A stretch of 64,000 nucleotides of DNA from Ulva prolifera (taxonomy: Eukaryota > Chlorophyta > Ulvophyceae > Ulvales > Ulvaceae), in assembly GCA_023078555.1 (NCBI GenBank), contig CM041198.1, positions 460,856-524,855 on the forward strand, read 5' to 3'. Shown in pieces: positions 40,204 through 51,900 of this stretch. The notes below the pieces were generated by a model. It did no database searches, was not told the DNA's origin, and was given only the letters and a program-made list of their open reading frames with translations. Every line of letters begins with the position of its first letter. The first letter of the stretch is position 1. The position numbers and the translations under genes were made by a program.

Positions 40204-40904
40204 AGCGAAACAAGTCGACAGTCCCTGACTCAGACTACGTGAGGCACCTGGCTCGTGCCTTGCGCCTGGTCGCCTCTTACGCCGGACTGCAGTCTGCCCT
40301 GGAGCTGCTCTACCGTGCCCTCGCGAGGGGCGCGGGTGTGGAGCTGAATCGCCGCGGGGACATCGTCGTGGTCATGCCGCGCCTGGAGATGGCGGCCGTG
40401 GACGTCGTGGTCACACATGCGCCGGCGGCCTCGTACGTGGCCGCTGCGGCGCGGGAGACGGGTGCGACGGCGGAGCAGGCGGAGGACAGGAAGCGGGACC
40501 GATTCCGGCGGGACGTGCCTGACCATGCCGCGTTCCGGTTTGTTCCGTTTGCAGTCGAATCGTGTGGCTTCATGGGCAAGGCTGCCGTGAGGGTCGTCGG
40601 TGAGTTGGGGGATGTGGCCGCTGGCAGTGGGCGCATCTCCAAAGGCGCGTTTGTCCAGCGGGCGCTGCGGGTGTTGTCAGTGTCGTTGCAGCGGGGCAAT
40701 GCGGACATGTGTCGGAAGTCTGGGCTTGTCATCTCTCCGGAGCAGGGGTTGCGGTATGATACGGGCCTGGAGGACGCGATCCTGCCGGACTGAGTTGTGA
40801 GTGCGGCTGTGGTGTTCGTGTGGGTGTGTGTGTGAGTGTGTGTCGAAGTTGATTCGGATGAGATTCGGTTTCAGTGTTTGTTTTCTCCCGTTCACTCTTT
40901 TGTA
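40204..40904 (+). mobile_element. 3' fragment 2 of the same non-LTR retrotransposon (C-terminal part of RT ORF)
   Basis: The longest copy. An open frame to the stop at 40793 encodes the C-terminal part of a reverse-transcriptase polyprotein of the kind widespread in algae and protists: DIVVVMPRLEMAAVDVVVTH, PAASYVAAAARETGA, FRFVPFAVESCGFMGKAAV, RISKGAFVQRALRVLSVS and LQRGNADM. The RT catalytic part is missing. The 3' UTR contains GATTCGGATGAGATTCGGTT and ends TTCACTCTTTTGTAA. It starts directly after fragment 1's 3' end. The antisense open frames opposite are shadows. Confidence 0.65.
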
Positions 40905-41055
40905 ACGTGAGGCAATCTCGTTCAGGTTCCGGAGGGGAGGCGCTTGTGGTGACGGCGCTGCAAAGGCCACGGGTTCTGTGCAGCAACTCTGCAGCGATCT
41001 CTCAGTCTCAAGCGCACCTGCCAGGCATGCAAGCCCGGCCAACCGCCTACGCGTG

Positions 41056-41106
41056 GAGGAGATTCGGTTTTGGTGTTTGTCTTCTCCCGTTCACTCTTTT
41101 GTAACG
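41056..41106 (+). mobile_element. 3' fragment 3 of the retrotransposon (tail only)
   Basis: Only the last 50 bp or so of the 3' UTR remain (GGAGATTCGGTTTTGGTGTT, then the CTCCCGTTCACTC core and TTTTGTAA), with a few substitutions relative to fragments 1 and 2. The orientation is the same and it lies 150 bp downstream of fragment 2. Confidence 0.6.
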
Positions 41107-42875
41107 GTACCGCATACGAGAGTGTCTGGCATGCCAGCATGCACTGTGGCTGTCCCACACACAGCCGCAATGCATGGCACTTGAGGATCTCCCAGGGAGG
41201 TCGCGCCCCTGGCCTATTCCATAATATTTGGGGAGTGCCGCAGAGATCCTGTTGTGTGCCCCGTCCACGACATATATATGCGACCCATTACTTTGGCAAG
41301 CTTGGCGTGTGCAAAACTCCCAGACAGGCGGTGCCCGGCCAAATGGAGCAATCACATGGGGCCATCACGAGACGACCAAGCTGAGGACGCTCGGCGCTGC
41401 GGACGCGCCTGGCTGGAGAGCGCTCTCTCAAAGCACACTTCACAGCGGCGGCCCTACGCACAACCCCACACGCGCATGCCCATGCGTAGCATGCAGCATG
41501 CAACGCCTGAAGCTTAGGCCTCTTTCACCGCCATCGTACCTGAGGATCTAGTGCCTCATGAATTGGCTTCTGCAACTGAAAAAACTGTGTGCATGGGCTG
41601 CAGCCTCACCCGGCATGTGGACACTGTATGGCCGCCGCAGTAGCCCTGAGCAGTTGCGGAGGCAGCGAAGCGTCCGGTGGCGGACTGAGGCGACTAATGG
41701 TGCGGCATGGTAAACGCCTGCGCAGCAGCTGTGTCGACGTCTGTTACGCTCCACAGGCTGCAGACCCAGACTACACTTTGACCAATGTACCAAGGCCATG
41801 CATCAGAGCGCCTGTGGCAGACTAGCCTGGTTCACATGCCCATACCACGATGTACATGGTCTCGATGCGTGCACAGAGCTGCTGCAATGATGCATCATCG
41901 GTAGAAGAGTCTGACCAAACATGGGCGGATACGTTTTCCGTGCATTACTGTGCAGGTGGTGTTGCACCACGGCACAATCAGTCGAGTTGCGTAACACAGG
42001 CTGCCCTCAGGCAGCATGTGTGGCAGGCTTGCGCTGCCAGTCGCAGGCTGCCTGCCCTCCGTTGGCTGGGCACTGATTGGTCATTCAGGGCGGCATGAAT
42101 GCGTCTGCAAGCGCTGCCCGATTTAGCTCAGAGGTGCACAAGAGCCGTCGGCTCACCGGCCGTGGCATCCATGGGGAGTGGCATCTCTGCAGAGCTCCTG
42201 CAAAGATCATCGCACCCCACACATAGCATCAATCGCACAGGACAATTTGCCAGTCATGCACGTCCGGCTATGGTATGCATTCCAGCCCCGCAGGAGCCAG
42301 GTGTGCAGCAACGACCCCCGCGACAGCTGCAGCGGCATGCAAGTGCCCCAGGGAGCACGCCTGGGCTGCTGCACCAGAGTCCAGGCGACAGGGGCGAACA
42401 TGCGGGGGCAAGCTATTCGTTTTCAGGAGCTGCTACATACCAGTCATTGCATACTTGATAATTGCGTACACTACTGTGACACACTACCTGCAATGGCCAT
42501 GGATCCGAAGGTGCTTTCAAAGGATTCTTTTATGTTCCTGGGAAAGAACACGCATCGGCCAGTATGCCGCTGTAGCCTGTCACGAGCAGCCTAAGCCTCG
42601 CCCATACGCTCCGGCCGACAATGTATGCACACTGCCTCACGAGTCCCAGCCCTGACCCAGTCTGCGCACATGAACGATGGGAGTCAGTGTACTCCCCATG
42701 CGGAACGGAAGCTGCTTTCGTGAGCTTGTTGCATCCTTGATGTCTCGAGAGGAGACTCGAGTCCGAGGTGAAAGACGGCTGAGCCACGAATCGGACGTTG
42801 ACCCGGTGGCTGGCACGAGAGAAGTGGTTGCCGAATATCCTTGCGCGGCAGACCAAACAAATCAAAAGTGATATG
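41107..42875. other. no supported gene
   Basis: Both strands carry short frames rich in Cys, His and Ser with no conserved pattern. A stretch near 42118 resembles a tRNA D-arm (TTTAGCTCAGAGG) but lacks a T-arm. Confidence 0.4.
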
Positions 42876-42885
42876 TCACTTTTGA
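42862..42885. repeat. inverted repeat, 10-bp arms with 4-nt loop
   Basis: TCAAAAGTGA, then TATG, then TCACTTTTGA. The right arm covers the stop codon (42876-42878) of the unrecognised minus-strand frame. Confidence 0.9.
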
Positions 42886-43999
42886 ACAATGTCGCCGGTC
42901 CATACCGTGCGATGCGATTTCTCAACTGTCGATGGTGGCGCGAGGCGGATTGTGCTGCACACGTTGTGTAAGCAAATTTTGCATGTTCGCTCGCGCCAGC
43001 TACCGCATGGTAATTTGCGCATAGTGGATAAGATGCTGAAGCACAATCTTTTGTTGCTGGTACATTTGACTTGCCCAACTGCAGCCGCGGCGTGCTGCAT
43101 TCGATCCAGGATCGTACACGTCATGCGAGGAACGCAGATTTCGATATCCTGGGGCCGGGAGTGCTTCAGGAACACACTGCGCAATCGCGTGACCGTCTCA
43201 ACCCGAGGAGCAGCTTCATTAAGAAACCCAACACGGACATGTGTACCAGCTGACTGTTCCTCGTCGAAGTGTCCCTCTTCCACTTTGTACCCCTCTGGGC
43301 CTTGCGATTCTGCCTTGGTTCCTGACTTGTCCCCAAGCCTGATGTGCTTGTTTTACGAAACTTAAGGACATAATCAGCAGGAATACCATGCAGTGTCTGC
43401 AGACTCGCATTCGCACCTCTGTGCGCTGCTCAGCCCCCGCCCGATGTGTTAGGTACGCCGTTCATGTTCAGGTCTCTGAAGACTGCAAATTGCGTCTGCT
43501 CGCAGAACTGATCGCCACACGTATCTCCAGCTGATGTATTGCCTCGATCAGAATCATCTTTCGCGGCTGTTGGGTGGAAGCGCAGGCGGCCGGACGCTGC
43601 ACAAGTGTTTCATTCTCAGCAACACTCTTGGTCGTCCTGCATGTTCAAGCCTGCCTGCCATACCCCGTGAAATGTGCACACAATAGCCCACGTCGTATGT
43701 CTCTGGTGTCGATAGCTTAATTCTGATGGAACTCGAGGTTGAATTCAAGCGTGATACAAAATCTTCAAGTGCCAGCACTTGAGCCTCTATGTTTACACAT
43801 ACGCTTGCCCATAATGAGCGTGTTTCTATGATCTACTGGCTGCGTCGATCAATCTGCTGCCACGTCTACAGTGGATCGTCTGTGTCACTGGCGCTGACCA
43901 CGTCGCGATGCCGTCTCAGTGCGTTTGCGAAATACGTCAGAATAGAGATTGCATTGCTCTCATCTGCCAGCCTGCGCGTCTATGTGCTCTTGGTGAATT
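42876..43999 (-). CDS. unrecognised gene, probable 3' exons
   Basis: Coding-like blocks in order: ISILTYFANALRRHRD (about 43960-43880), EAQVLALEDFVSRLNSTSSS with IRIKLSTPETYDVGYCVH (43800-43670), RLRFHPTAAKDDSDRG with QTQFAVFRDLNMNG (about 43600-43460), and a last long frame GYKVEEGHFDEEQSAGTHVR, VGFLNEAAPRVETVTRLRSV, RPQDIEICVPRMTCTILDRM and SILSTMRKLPCGSWRERTCK, running to a stop at 42876. The composition (acids and bases balanced, few Trp) argues for coding. I could not settle the splice sites or the 5' end, which would approach the divergent desaturase. Late cysteines (CGSW...CKIC...C) might bind zinc. No family is recognised. Confidence 0.35.
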
Positions 44000-44071
44000 T
44001 GTATCCCAACTGTGTGTATCCCAGGCCGCGTGAGTTGTGCGCTGCCTCGCACTGTCAAATTCTCTCTGCAG

Positions 44072-45625
44072 ATTCTGCCAACGTTGCGCTGCACATTCAA
44101 CCCCTCCACCTGAATTTAAAAAATGCTTTCAATCTTCAGAGTCGTGCAGGTCTCATGCCGCCAGCATTTCGGAGACCGACTCCACAACAAAACGGGACTC
44201 TGTCGACAGCCTCGATGGGCTATCGTACGCGGAGCAGTATGACGTCCTGTTCTCGAAAGAACTCAATCCTAAGGCGGTGCGTTTGAGCAGCAATATTTTA
44301 GCTTATGCGTCAAGCGCTGCGCTTTGCCTCGCCGGAGACCACTGTGCGGCACCGGTGGACGCTATGGGTACGTGCAGGTGATCCCAAAGCCGAACCGCGC
44401 CGCGCAGCAGTTCTATGAAGGCACCAAGAAGGTTGCATTCACAAAAAGTATCTTCGCGAAGGAGAAATCTACCGAAGTCGAGCGCGCCAAAAACTTCACC
44501 GATAAAATTTACATTGGATTCATCGTCACTATGCACCTTCTCTGTCTTGCCGCTCCTTTCACGTTCTCCTGGAGCAATCTCGCCCTCTTCGGGGCCACGT
44601 ACTTTGTCACAGGCTGCTTGGGAATCACTCTGAGCTTCCACCGGCAATTAGCACATAAATCCTTCCAGACACCAAAGTGGCTGGAATATGCTCTTGCTTA
44701 TTGTGGTGCCCTCGCAGTGCAAGGCGACCCGAAGGAGTGGGTTTCAACGCATAGGTGTGATTCTGGTAATGCGATTGTGCATACTTCCAGTAATTCTCTG
44801 ATGTGCTGAGTCCGATGCCGGGCAGAAGGCACCACAAATGACCGGCCCTGCGGCCATGTATCGCAAAGTGAGTAGGCATTCAAGCTTTGTAGGCAGTCAC
44901 AGTTGCGTGATGGTCTATGTCAGCTTCGGCCGCAATTTCATCGCTGCCCTATCATCGATTTATTGAATCATGTACCCACCGATGCATGCTTGTTCATTGT
45001 TGCCGCCACTGGCGTGTGCACATCCAGTCCCGCACATGCCGCCGTAAGCCATCTGAAGCCAGGGGAGCCCTGCAGGTACCACCATGTCCACTGTGAGACG
45101 CCGATGGACCCACACTCCTCCTACGAGGGCTTCTGGTGGTCACATGTCGGCTGGATCCTCGAGAACGATGCGACCCTCGAGCGCGTCGGCGATCGCAGCA
45201 ATGTCGGCGACATGGCCCAGCAGCCGTTCTACAACCACATGGAGAAGCACTACACGCTGCACCTGGGCCTCATGTTTGCGGCGCTCTTTGCGCTTGGCGG
45301 CTTCCCGGCGATCGTGTGGGGCGGCGCGGTCCGGGTCGTGTGGGTGTGGCATGTCACGTGGCTCGTCAACAGCGCGTGCCACCTCTGGGGCAAGCAGTCG
45401 TACAACACGGGGGACCTGTCGATGAACAACTGGTGGGTGGGGCTGCTCGCATGGGGTGAGGGCTGGCACAACAACCACCACGCGTTCGAGTTCTCGGCAC
45501 GGCATGGCCTCGAGTGGTGGCAGTTTGACATGACCTGGCAAATCATCTCGGCGATGCAGGCGGTCGGGCTGGCATCGAAAGTGAAGCTGCCGACAGAGAA
45601 GCAGAAGAAGCGGCTGGCCTTCTAG
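44072..45625 (+). CDS. FAD5/ADS-type acyl-lipid desaturase (delta-7/delta-9), probably plastid
   Basis: Exons about 44072-44276, 44378-44754 and 45076-45625; the last two joins are exact (GTGCGT and GTGTGA donors, GCAG acceptors). The protein belongs to the plant ADS/FAD5 family, membrane di-iron desaturases acting on acyl lipids. All three histidine boxes are present: HRQLAH, HRYHH (split by intron 2 within the Arg codon) and HNNHH. Also seen are WVSTHR, DPHSSYEGFWWSHVGWIL, VWHVTWLVNSACHLWGKQ, GEGWHNNHHAFEFSARHGLE and the C-terminus KLPTEKQKKRLAF. Four or more hydrophobic helices are visible. The pre-domain segment SLDGLSYAEQYDVLFSKELN is alga-like. The starting exon is unresolved: the frame is open to 44037 without an in-frame ATG, and the ATG at 44123 is in another frame. 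Exon 3 is far more G/C-rich than exon 2. Substrate position cannot be told from sequence. Confidence 0.88.
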
Positions 45626-45947
45626 GTTGTCATGGGCTGGTCTGGTCCGACGCAGTAGCTTGCAGGACCCGCCAGGGTTCGTGCACGTCTGCTGGCGGGA
45701 TGTACGTTAGGGTACACTGAGAGAGGTACATGTTGGTGAGGAAGTGGTCGCCTCATGGGTGTATTGGGCGATACGAGGCAGTGGGGAATGGTACCATGGG
45801 TCAGGCTGCTCTGGATATGCTGGCACGCTCTGTCTGTGGAGGTACCCGGTCGGCCTGGCTGGCTACTGAGCAGCGATCGTTGTCTGTGCCAGATTTTGCG
45901 ATGGGTTTGCATACGCCGGCTCAGCATGGGCTATGGAACAGTTTCAG

Positions 45948-45952
45948 TGTAA
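45948..45952 (+). terminator. candidate polyadenylation signal TGTAA of the desaturase gene
   Basis: TGTAA 323 nt after the desaturase stop, in otherwise non-coding DNA. Farther than for PDHA and HIR but the first on this strand. Confidence 0.4.
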
Positions 45953-46707
45953 TGATGTGATGTGTACTGATTTGTGAGGCAAACTGACCCAACCAAATTG
46001 GGGAATTACTCCGTCAGCCCACATTGGAAACGACTATTGTATTTAAATGTGATCCCAGAGTGATGGAGACAGATCCGTCACTCTGGGATCTCCTGTAAGT
46101 GTACATGCAGCGACACACCCACAGCCTTTGCACCTTGCATTTGTGCCTGAATTTGTATCAGTGAATAGTGGATGGCCAGAAAAGCAAGCATATAAGATGA
46201 CTAACAGTACCACCACACATTGCCTCGCAGGTAACTAATACAAGCATATGTGTTCACATGGCCCAATATGTTACAGTGTGCGTGTAAATGCACTTCAATG
46301 AGCTACGCCCACCAAACGGGAGTGCATGTGGTGATGCAAGTGCTGTTGCCAATGCAATTCAACTTTGTGCAAATGTAGTGTCGCCATGGACTGGACATAA
46401 AAGGGTCCACTAATATGATGACCAAGATGACATGGAGGTGTCATCGAATAGTGTCTTTTCCGAAGAATGTCTCGAAAAGCAATGCTTGCAATCATTTACA
46501 GATCAGATGAAATGATGCCATACGTAGCTATCTGACATCACTGAACCACCTCCATGTTGTACACCTGCTTTACCTAAACAGGTGTGGTACCGCTACATGG
46601 GCTACAACTCCACTTGTATGAATGGGCCAATTGAGTGGACACTATCAGAATACATCTTGTTCGCTGACTAGGTTGATACATGAGTTGGGGTCACGAGCCA
46701 TGTATCA
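45953..46707. other. intergenic, contains a strong hairpin
   Basis: AT-rich relative to the genes; no coding signal. Includes the inverted repeat at 46051-46090. Confidence 0.4.
46051..46090. repeat. inverted repeat able to form a 17-bp hairpin
   Basis: GATCCCAGAGTGA (46051-46063) and its perfect complement at 46078-46090. Pairing continues four more positions inward (one G-T wobble), leaving a 6-nt loop. Flanks are AT-rich. Confidence 0.9.
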
Positions 46708-47776
46708 TCACTGTAGCCTTCGGTGCGGCCGAAACCTTGACTTGAGCGGAGAAGGGCTGAAGTTCATCATGTTTCCAACATTGTGGGACGTTGCAGTTGA
46801 CACTGCAACATTCCAAGCACTTTGGAGGTCCCACGTCTTGCGAGAGAAGAACATCAGGGCTTCACTCAGGCTGTTTGGCGCCTGCAGCACAGTGATCGGG
46901 TTGTCACATTGGACTGCATACTGGGCTTCGGAATGGTTGCAAATCAGACGCTTGGTACGGTAGAGTGTGTCGGATAGCCATGCAGTTGCAATAATCCGTC
47001 CAACAAGAGAACATGTATCACTTTGATGATGTTTGCCTTTCTTGTGACACATGTGGTGCAGCAATTGCGCAAACGAACTGCTTCATCATGACGCCCTGCT
47101 TTATGTCTGCTGCAATGATGGCTGCAATGATGACAGATACAACTGTCACAATCCATGCACACAGGGATGCCCATAGAGGCATGCCTGATTGAAGTTTCCG
47201 ATGTGGCATGCTGCAGCTGAGTTCTGGCTATTCCATGGGTCGACTGCCAAGCCGCTGCACAGGATACTCGCCTGGTCTTCGCTCTCATGCTTTAGCCCAC
47301 AGCTGAAAATGAATTTGTCGATAGCATATTGATTCAAGACGACCTTCAGCTCGCTGGACTTCCCGTTTGTCAGGACAGGCGCTAGAGCATTCGCCAAAGT
47401 CCTGTACGGCACCAGCCGTTGACAAAATCGGAAGACAAGACAATGCGAGCACATGATGAATCTTTAATTGGATGTTACTGCAGAGCACAGAATATCAGGC
47501 TGATGTGGAGGGCTCCGCCAAGCACCTTGTGGGTACAAAGCCAGTCGTCCTTTGCGCGCTCTTCAAAGCCGGAATGACTGCCCGATACAGCACTTCATCC
47601 CTCAAAATAGGCTTATTTATTGCAGCTGCAATATCCCCTGCTGTGTAGCTGCGTGAGAGAGGTCCCGCCACACAAGCTTCTTCGCTGTCTGCAGCCCAAG
47701 CGCGCGGGCGCTTCTGCTGTCCACTGGTGTGACTTTGCTGTGCTACAAAGCTCTGCATATATAAACTTTGATGCAT
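46708..47776 (-). CDS. hypothetical protein, at least two exons
   Basis: Exon 1 from an ATG at 47776 encodes a basic, disordered start (SGQQKRPRAWAADSEEA), then SYTAGDIAAAINKPILRDEV, LYRAVIPALKSAQRTTGF and VPTR. A GTGCTT donor in phase 2 joins an ACAG acceptor at about 47400 to TLANALAPVLTNGKSSELKV with VLNQYAIDKFIFSCGLKHES. A later minus-strand frame ending at 46708 (SEAQYAVQCDNPITVLQ, then NVAVSTATSHNVGNMMNFSP) could be the C-terminus but is not joined with confidence. A TATATAA lies just inside the start. No family is recognised. Confidence 0.4.
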
Positions 47777-48944
47777 CTCATCTCATGGATCACTGATGAT
47801 CAAGCCTGCTTTTCCTCGGTCTTTTGAATATCCCAGCTTTTCACGGAGATGGCGCGGTGATGCAGAGCAATGACTTGATAGCGTTTATTGCAGGTGTGTT
47901 TAATACACGCGAATTGCCGGCTGGGCCGGACCATTTTTAAACGCCTTGAAGCGATCGAGCCCGCGAGGTTACACGTGTGAGAACGACATGCATGGCAGTG
48001 CTGAGCACGATGATGGCTGCATGAAGCAATCGAGCGGGACGACTGATACCTCTCGCATATATGCGAAGAAGTCATCCGGAACTTTAAGAGGCTGTACGGC
48101 GTATCGGAGCTATGAGCAAGACTGCTTCTCAAATGCTGCTCCTGAAATGCAACGCTCCCGATCTGGCAAGTTGCAGTTGCCACCCCCCCCCCCCCTCATT
48201 GCATGACAGGCACAAGTGCTGCTTGCACCTTTTTCCCACACTTCCGCAGGCTGCCTATCTGGTAGAAGCTGCACTGCTTTCCTGTTCTGCTGAAGTTGCT
48301 ACTAGCCCCATCACAGCACAGACAGCTTCTTCACACTTGACCGAACGGCAGCCAGAGACGCGATTGTGATCCGTCCCCGTACATGAAACTTCACAAACAT
48401 ACATACCGGTACCTGCCAACAGCGTACTCATGGTCACAAGACGTCTCTTATCAGCGTGGCTGACAACATCACCGCTTTGCTAGAATCATGGCAGTGAAGT
48501 GTCGGATGGGGCAGCTAGACAGTGTTGAGGCTGAACTCCACCAGTTCAGCCTCCCGGTCTGGCAGAAGAGGCAGCCAAGATTGGCATCGTGGCCACATGA
48601 ACAGCAGGCTTACACGCATAGCGATGATTCACGTTCATCTTCTGCCTACTCTTCAGCCCTTAATCCGGCATCACACCGCCGTCGTTGGCCATGAGGGCTG
48701 GGCGCATCCCAGTCCCACATACAAAAGGACCACACAGTGTCACACAATTTTGGTCAATCAACAGCAAGCCACACAACTTCGACCACAACGCAGAGCACTC
48801 ACAACCCTCAACAACAGTCGTGCAAAACATCAATTCTCGGCCGGGCAGCCGTGCAGAAATGAGGAGCTCCGGCTCATGCCCAACGCCAAGTGCCGGAGCC
48901 TCCGCAGCAGCAGTGAATGCGACAGTCTCCCGCACGCGTGTCCC
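47777..48944. other. intergenic between the hypothetical gene and SCC3 3' end
   Basis: Both neighbours are on the minus strand. No exon is recognised. A minus-strand frame at 47800-48183 is His/Cys/Ser-rich and not convincing. A poly-C run lies near 48184. Confidence 0.35.
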
Positions 48945-51900
48945 TCAGAAACGCCGGCGCCGCTGGATCCGGGTCGTCTCCTCTGGTTCCGAATCGTAAT
49001 CACTAGCGTCTCCTCCGCTGCCATCACCACCTTCTCCCTCACCATCACCATTGTCCTCATCTCCCGATCCCCCCTCTGCGTCCTCCATCTCAACGTCCTC
49101 CTCCTGCCCTTGGCTGCGCCCAGCTCCATCCGGCTCCTCCGTGTCGAAGAGGTTCGTCGGCAGGTGCACCCGCTGCGGCATCGAGTCCCAGCCCGCCGAC
49201 TCACCACCCATGCCTGCCCCCGCACCCGCAGTCGCACCCGCCTCCTCTCCCTCATCCTCCGACCCAGCCATGTCCACGTCCTGCGCCACCCCAGTGCCGT
49301 CCGCCTCGTCAGCCTCCAGCAGCGCCTCCAGCTCCGGGCGCGCCGCGCCTGTCCGCGCCCCAGCCGATGGCCTCGGCACACTCCCGTCCGTTTCGGATTC
49401 CGTCACCAGCAGACTGTTGCCCTGCTGCCGGCCTCGGCTCTGCGATGGCGATGCCGCGAGGCTGCCAACACCCCTGACCTCCGACGGCGAGGCTGCGAGG
49501 CTATTTGGCTGGCTCCGCGATGGCGTGTCGGACGCCAGGAGGCTGTTCGCCTGCCCATGCGGCGCGCTGCGGGCGCCTGCTGGCGAGAGCGCGGCCGTGC
49601 CGCCGGCCGAGCGGTTTGCGGGCGACACGCCGCCTGCGGCCGCGGTGCGCGGGGGGGCTGAGCGGGGCGCCAGCGTCGGTGGGGCGACGACTTCAGCGTC
49701 AGAGCCGCTATCATCGCCGCCGCTGTCGTCTCCAGTGAGGTCGATCGACGGCGCCGCGGCCGGAGATGCGGTCGTGTGTGCTGCGGCGCGTTGCGACGTG
49801 CGCGTCTGCCGCCCTGGCGTGGGCGCCGGTTTCGGCGTCGCCGCCTTGGCCCCCGGCCGCTTGATTGTCGGCAAGTCATCCTGCACGCAACAGCCTCTCT
49901 GCGGCATGCATTCATGACATGTCCCGGCCATGCACTGCGATCATGGACTTCAAAGATGCCGCTATTTTGAGGCCCAGCAGATGGGTTCGCGTGTGCTCTG
50001 CCGCCCGGGACGTGCTGCAGACACGTAACCTGCATTGCAGCTGCTACCGGGAAATGAAGACTCCACATGCATAGCAGCTCCCCTATTTTCTCTGCAAGCA
50101 GGATGTGTCGCCATGGCAAACAGCTGCGCTGCCCAGCCGCTCTCATGGGACCGCACAGCAGCACGGGGAAACAACCCGTTGCCAATCCATCGTTGCGCTG
50201 CAAGCAATCATACGTGCAAGCAGAGAGCGGCGTACATCCGAGTCCTCAATCTCGTCAGCATCCCCCTCTTCCTCCTCTTCCTCCGCGGCCTTCCGCCGCT
50301 TCATCCACCCCCCGCCGCCGCTGATCAGCTTGTTCACATTTGCCTTTGTCGCCGGCACCTTGGCCTTTGGCCGCGGGGCGTCCGCTGCCGCGGCCGCGCC
50401 GCCACCGTCCGCGCTGCCATCATCGCTGTCGGCGCCCTCGAAGCGCGCCTTCTTGCGCCCGCCGGCCTTTGCCGCACCCTTCTTCTTGAGCGCTGATGGC
50501 ATCGGCTTCTTTGCCGCCTTGCCGCGCAGCGCGTCCATGCATGCGTCCATCACATCGCTTGCCGTGACGGCGTCGGCGAGGCTCTGCGTCGCCTGCACCC
50601 CCCCCCTCACATGCAGCGTTGCCACTGACACGTGTACGTTGTTGCTACAATTTGACACAGTCCGCACGGGGACATATTCCACCGGCTGTGGGTGAGCGAG
50701 TTCGATGCGGGCCCGCACATCATGTCTGCGTTGCCATGTGCGCATGTCCAGTGGGTCGTCCCGCCTGTTGACACCTGCCCCGGACTGATGAACAGCAGCA
50801 CACATCCGCGAGGCACACAGTACACATCACTCTCGCAGATGGCCCTCGCGACGCTGATGTCACGTCTCTGCAACACACAGCACAGCACACAGCACAGCAG
50901 GGCGGGGGGCCACACGGGGTCGACGGCATCGCCCTCGAGCTGCGCGAGCACCGCCTCGGCGGTGTCGGCGTTGAGGCCGCGCACGAAGTGGGCGAGGCCG
51001 AGGCTGAGGAACTCGAGGCGCTCCGCGGCGGCGCCGCGCACGTACGCCAGCGCCGCGTTCCACACCGCCAGCAGCAGCGCCTGCGAGGTGCCGAACTCGC
51101 ACAGCGGCTTGGCGAGGGCGCGTGCGATCTCCTCAAAGTCCTCCATGCCGTACCTGCACCGTCCGCGCGGAGTGTGCAGCGTGTGTCGTCATCGGCGGGA
51201 GAGTCGGTTGTGCAGCTGGTGCCGCCGTGTTGAGCACCAGCTGTAATGACGCTGTCGCACAGTGCCGATGTTGTTGTCATGTGGAGTTGCTGTCACCAGT
51301 TTCTGAAAGTCTTGGACCAGGATGCTTTCGGGATGGAGCAAGCACGTGTGCAAGATACAGGATACACACTGTGGTATCGTGTTCCCTGAATGACCTTACG
51401 AGAGGTTGCCACGTAGTTCTCGATCTGAGTGGTCGTGAGCGGCCGGGGGAGACTTGTGCCCTGAGGCTAGCACGAGGGCTGGCGCAGGGCTGTGGCTACG
51501 ATGATTCCGTGACGGGAGAGAGCATCAATGAGCAGGGGGATGTTGACGCGCACCTGGACTCGTCGAGCTGGCAGAGTTCCTCGAAGATCTCAGTGAGGGC
51601 AAACACAAGTGCCTGCGGCAGCATGTGGGGCATCACCACCTTCAGCCTCCTGCATGCACACACGCCGCCCACTCAGCAGCCTTCGCCTCCACGGCAGCGG
51701 GTGACCACACATTCACAAACGGTGCCATCGCAATTCCTGCGGTGCTGCCTGCTATTTCGCCTATCCTCTTGCAACAAAAGTGTAGAAGGTGCAACCCAGC
51801 TGGGCTCCTGACAATTCCTCCCAAAACCCACGGACTCGAACACGTGAAAGTGGCATAACACTACCAGGAATGTCGCATCGCAAGTGCCTGTTCCTAGCAC

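Noticed and set aside
40310..40732. 140-codon minus-strand frame
   Set aside because: Antisense of the retrotransposon reverse-transcriptase fragment, which has the recognisable family pattern on the plus strand.
42115..42180. tRNA-like TTTAGCTCAGAGG
   Set aside because: Resembles a D-arm only; no matching acceptor stem and no GGTTCRANNCC T-arm downstream.
48522..49661. 379-codon plus-strand open frame
   Set aside because: Antisense of the SCC3 last exon; composition (Arg, Pro, Ser) follows from the acidic Gly/Ser/Ala-rich tail on the other strand.
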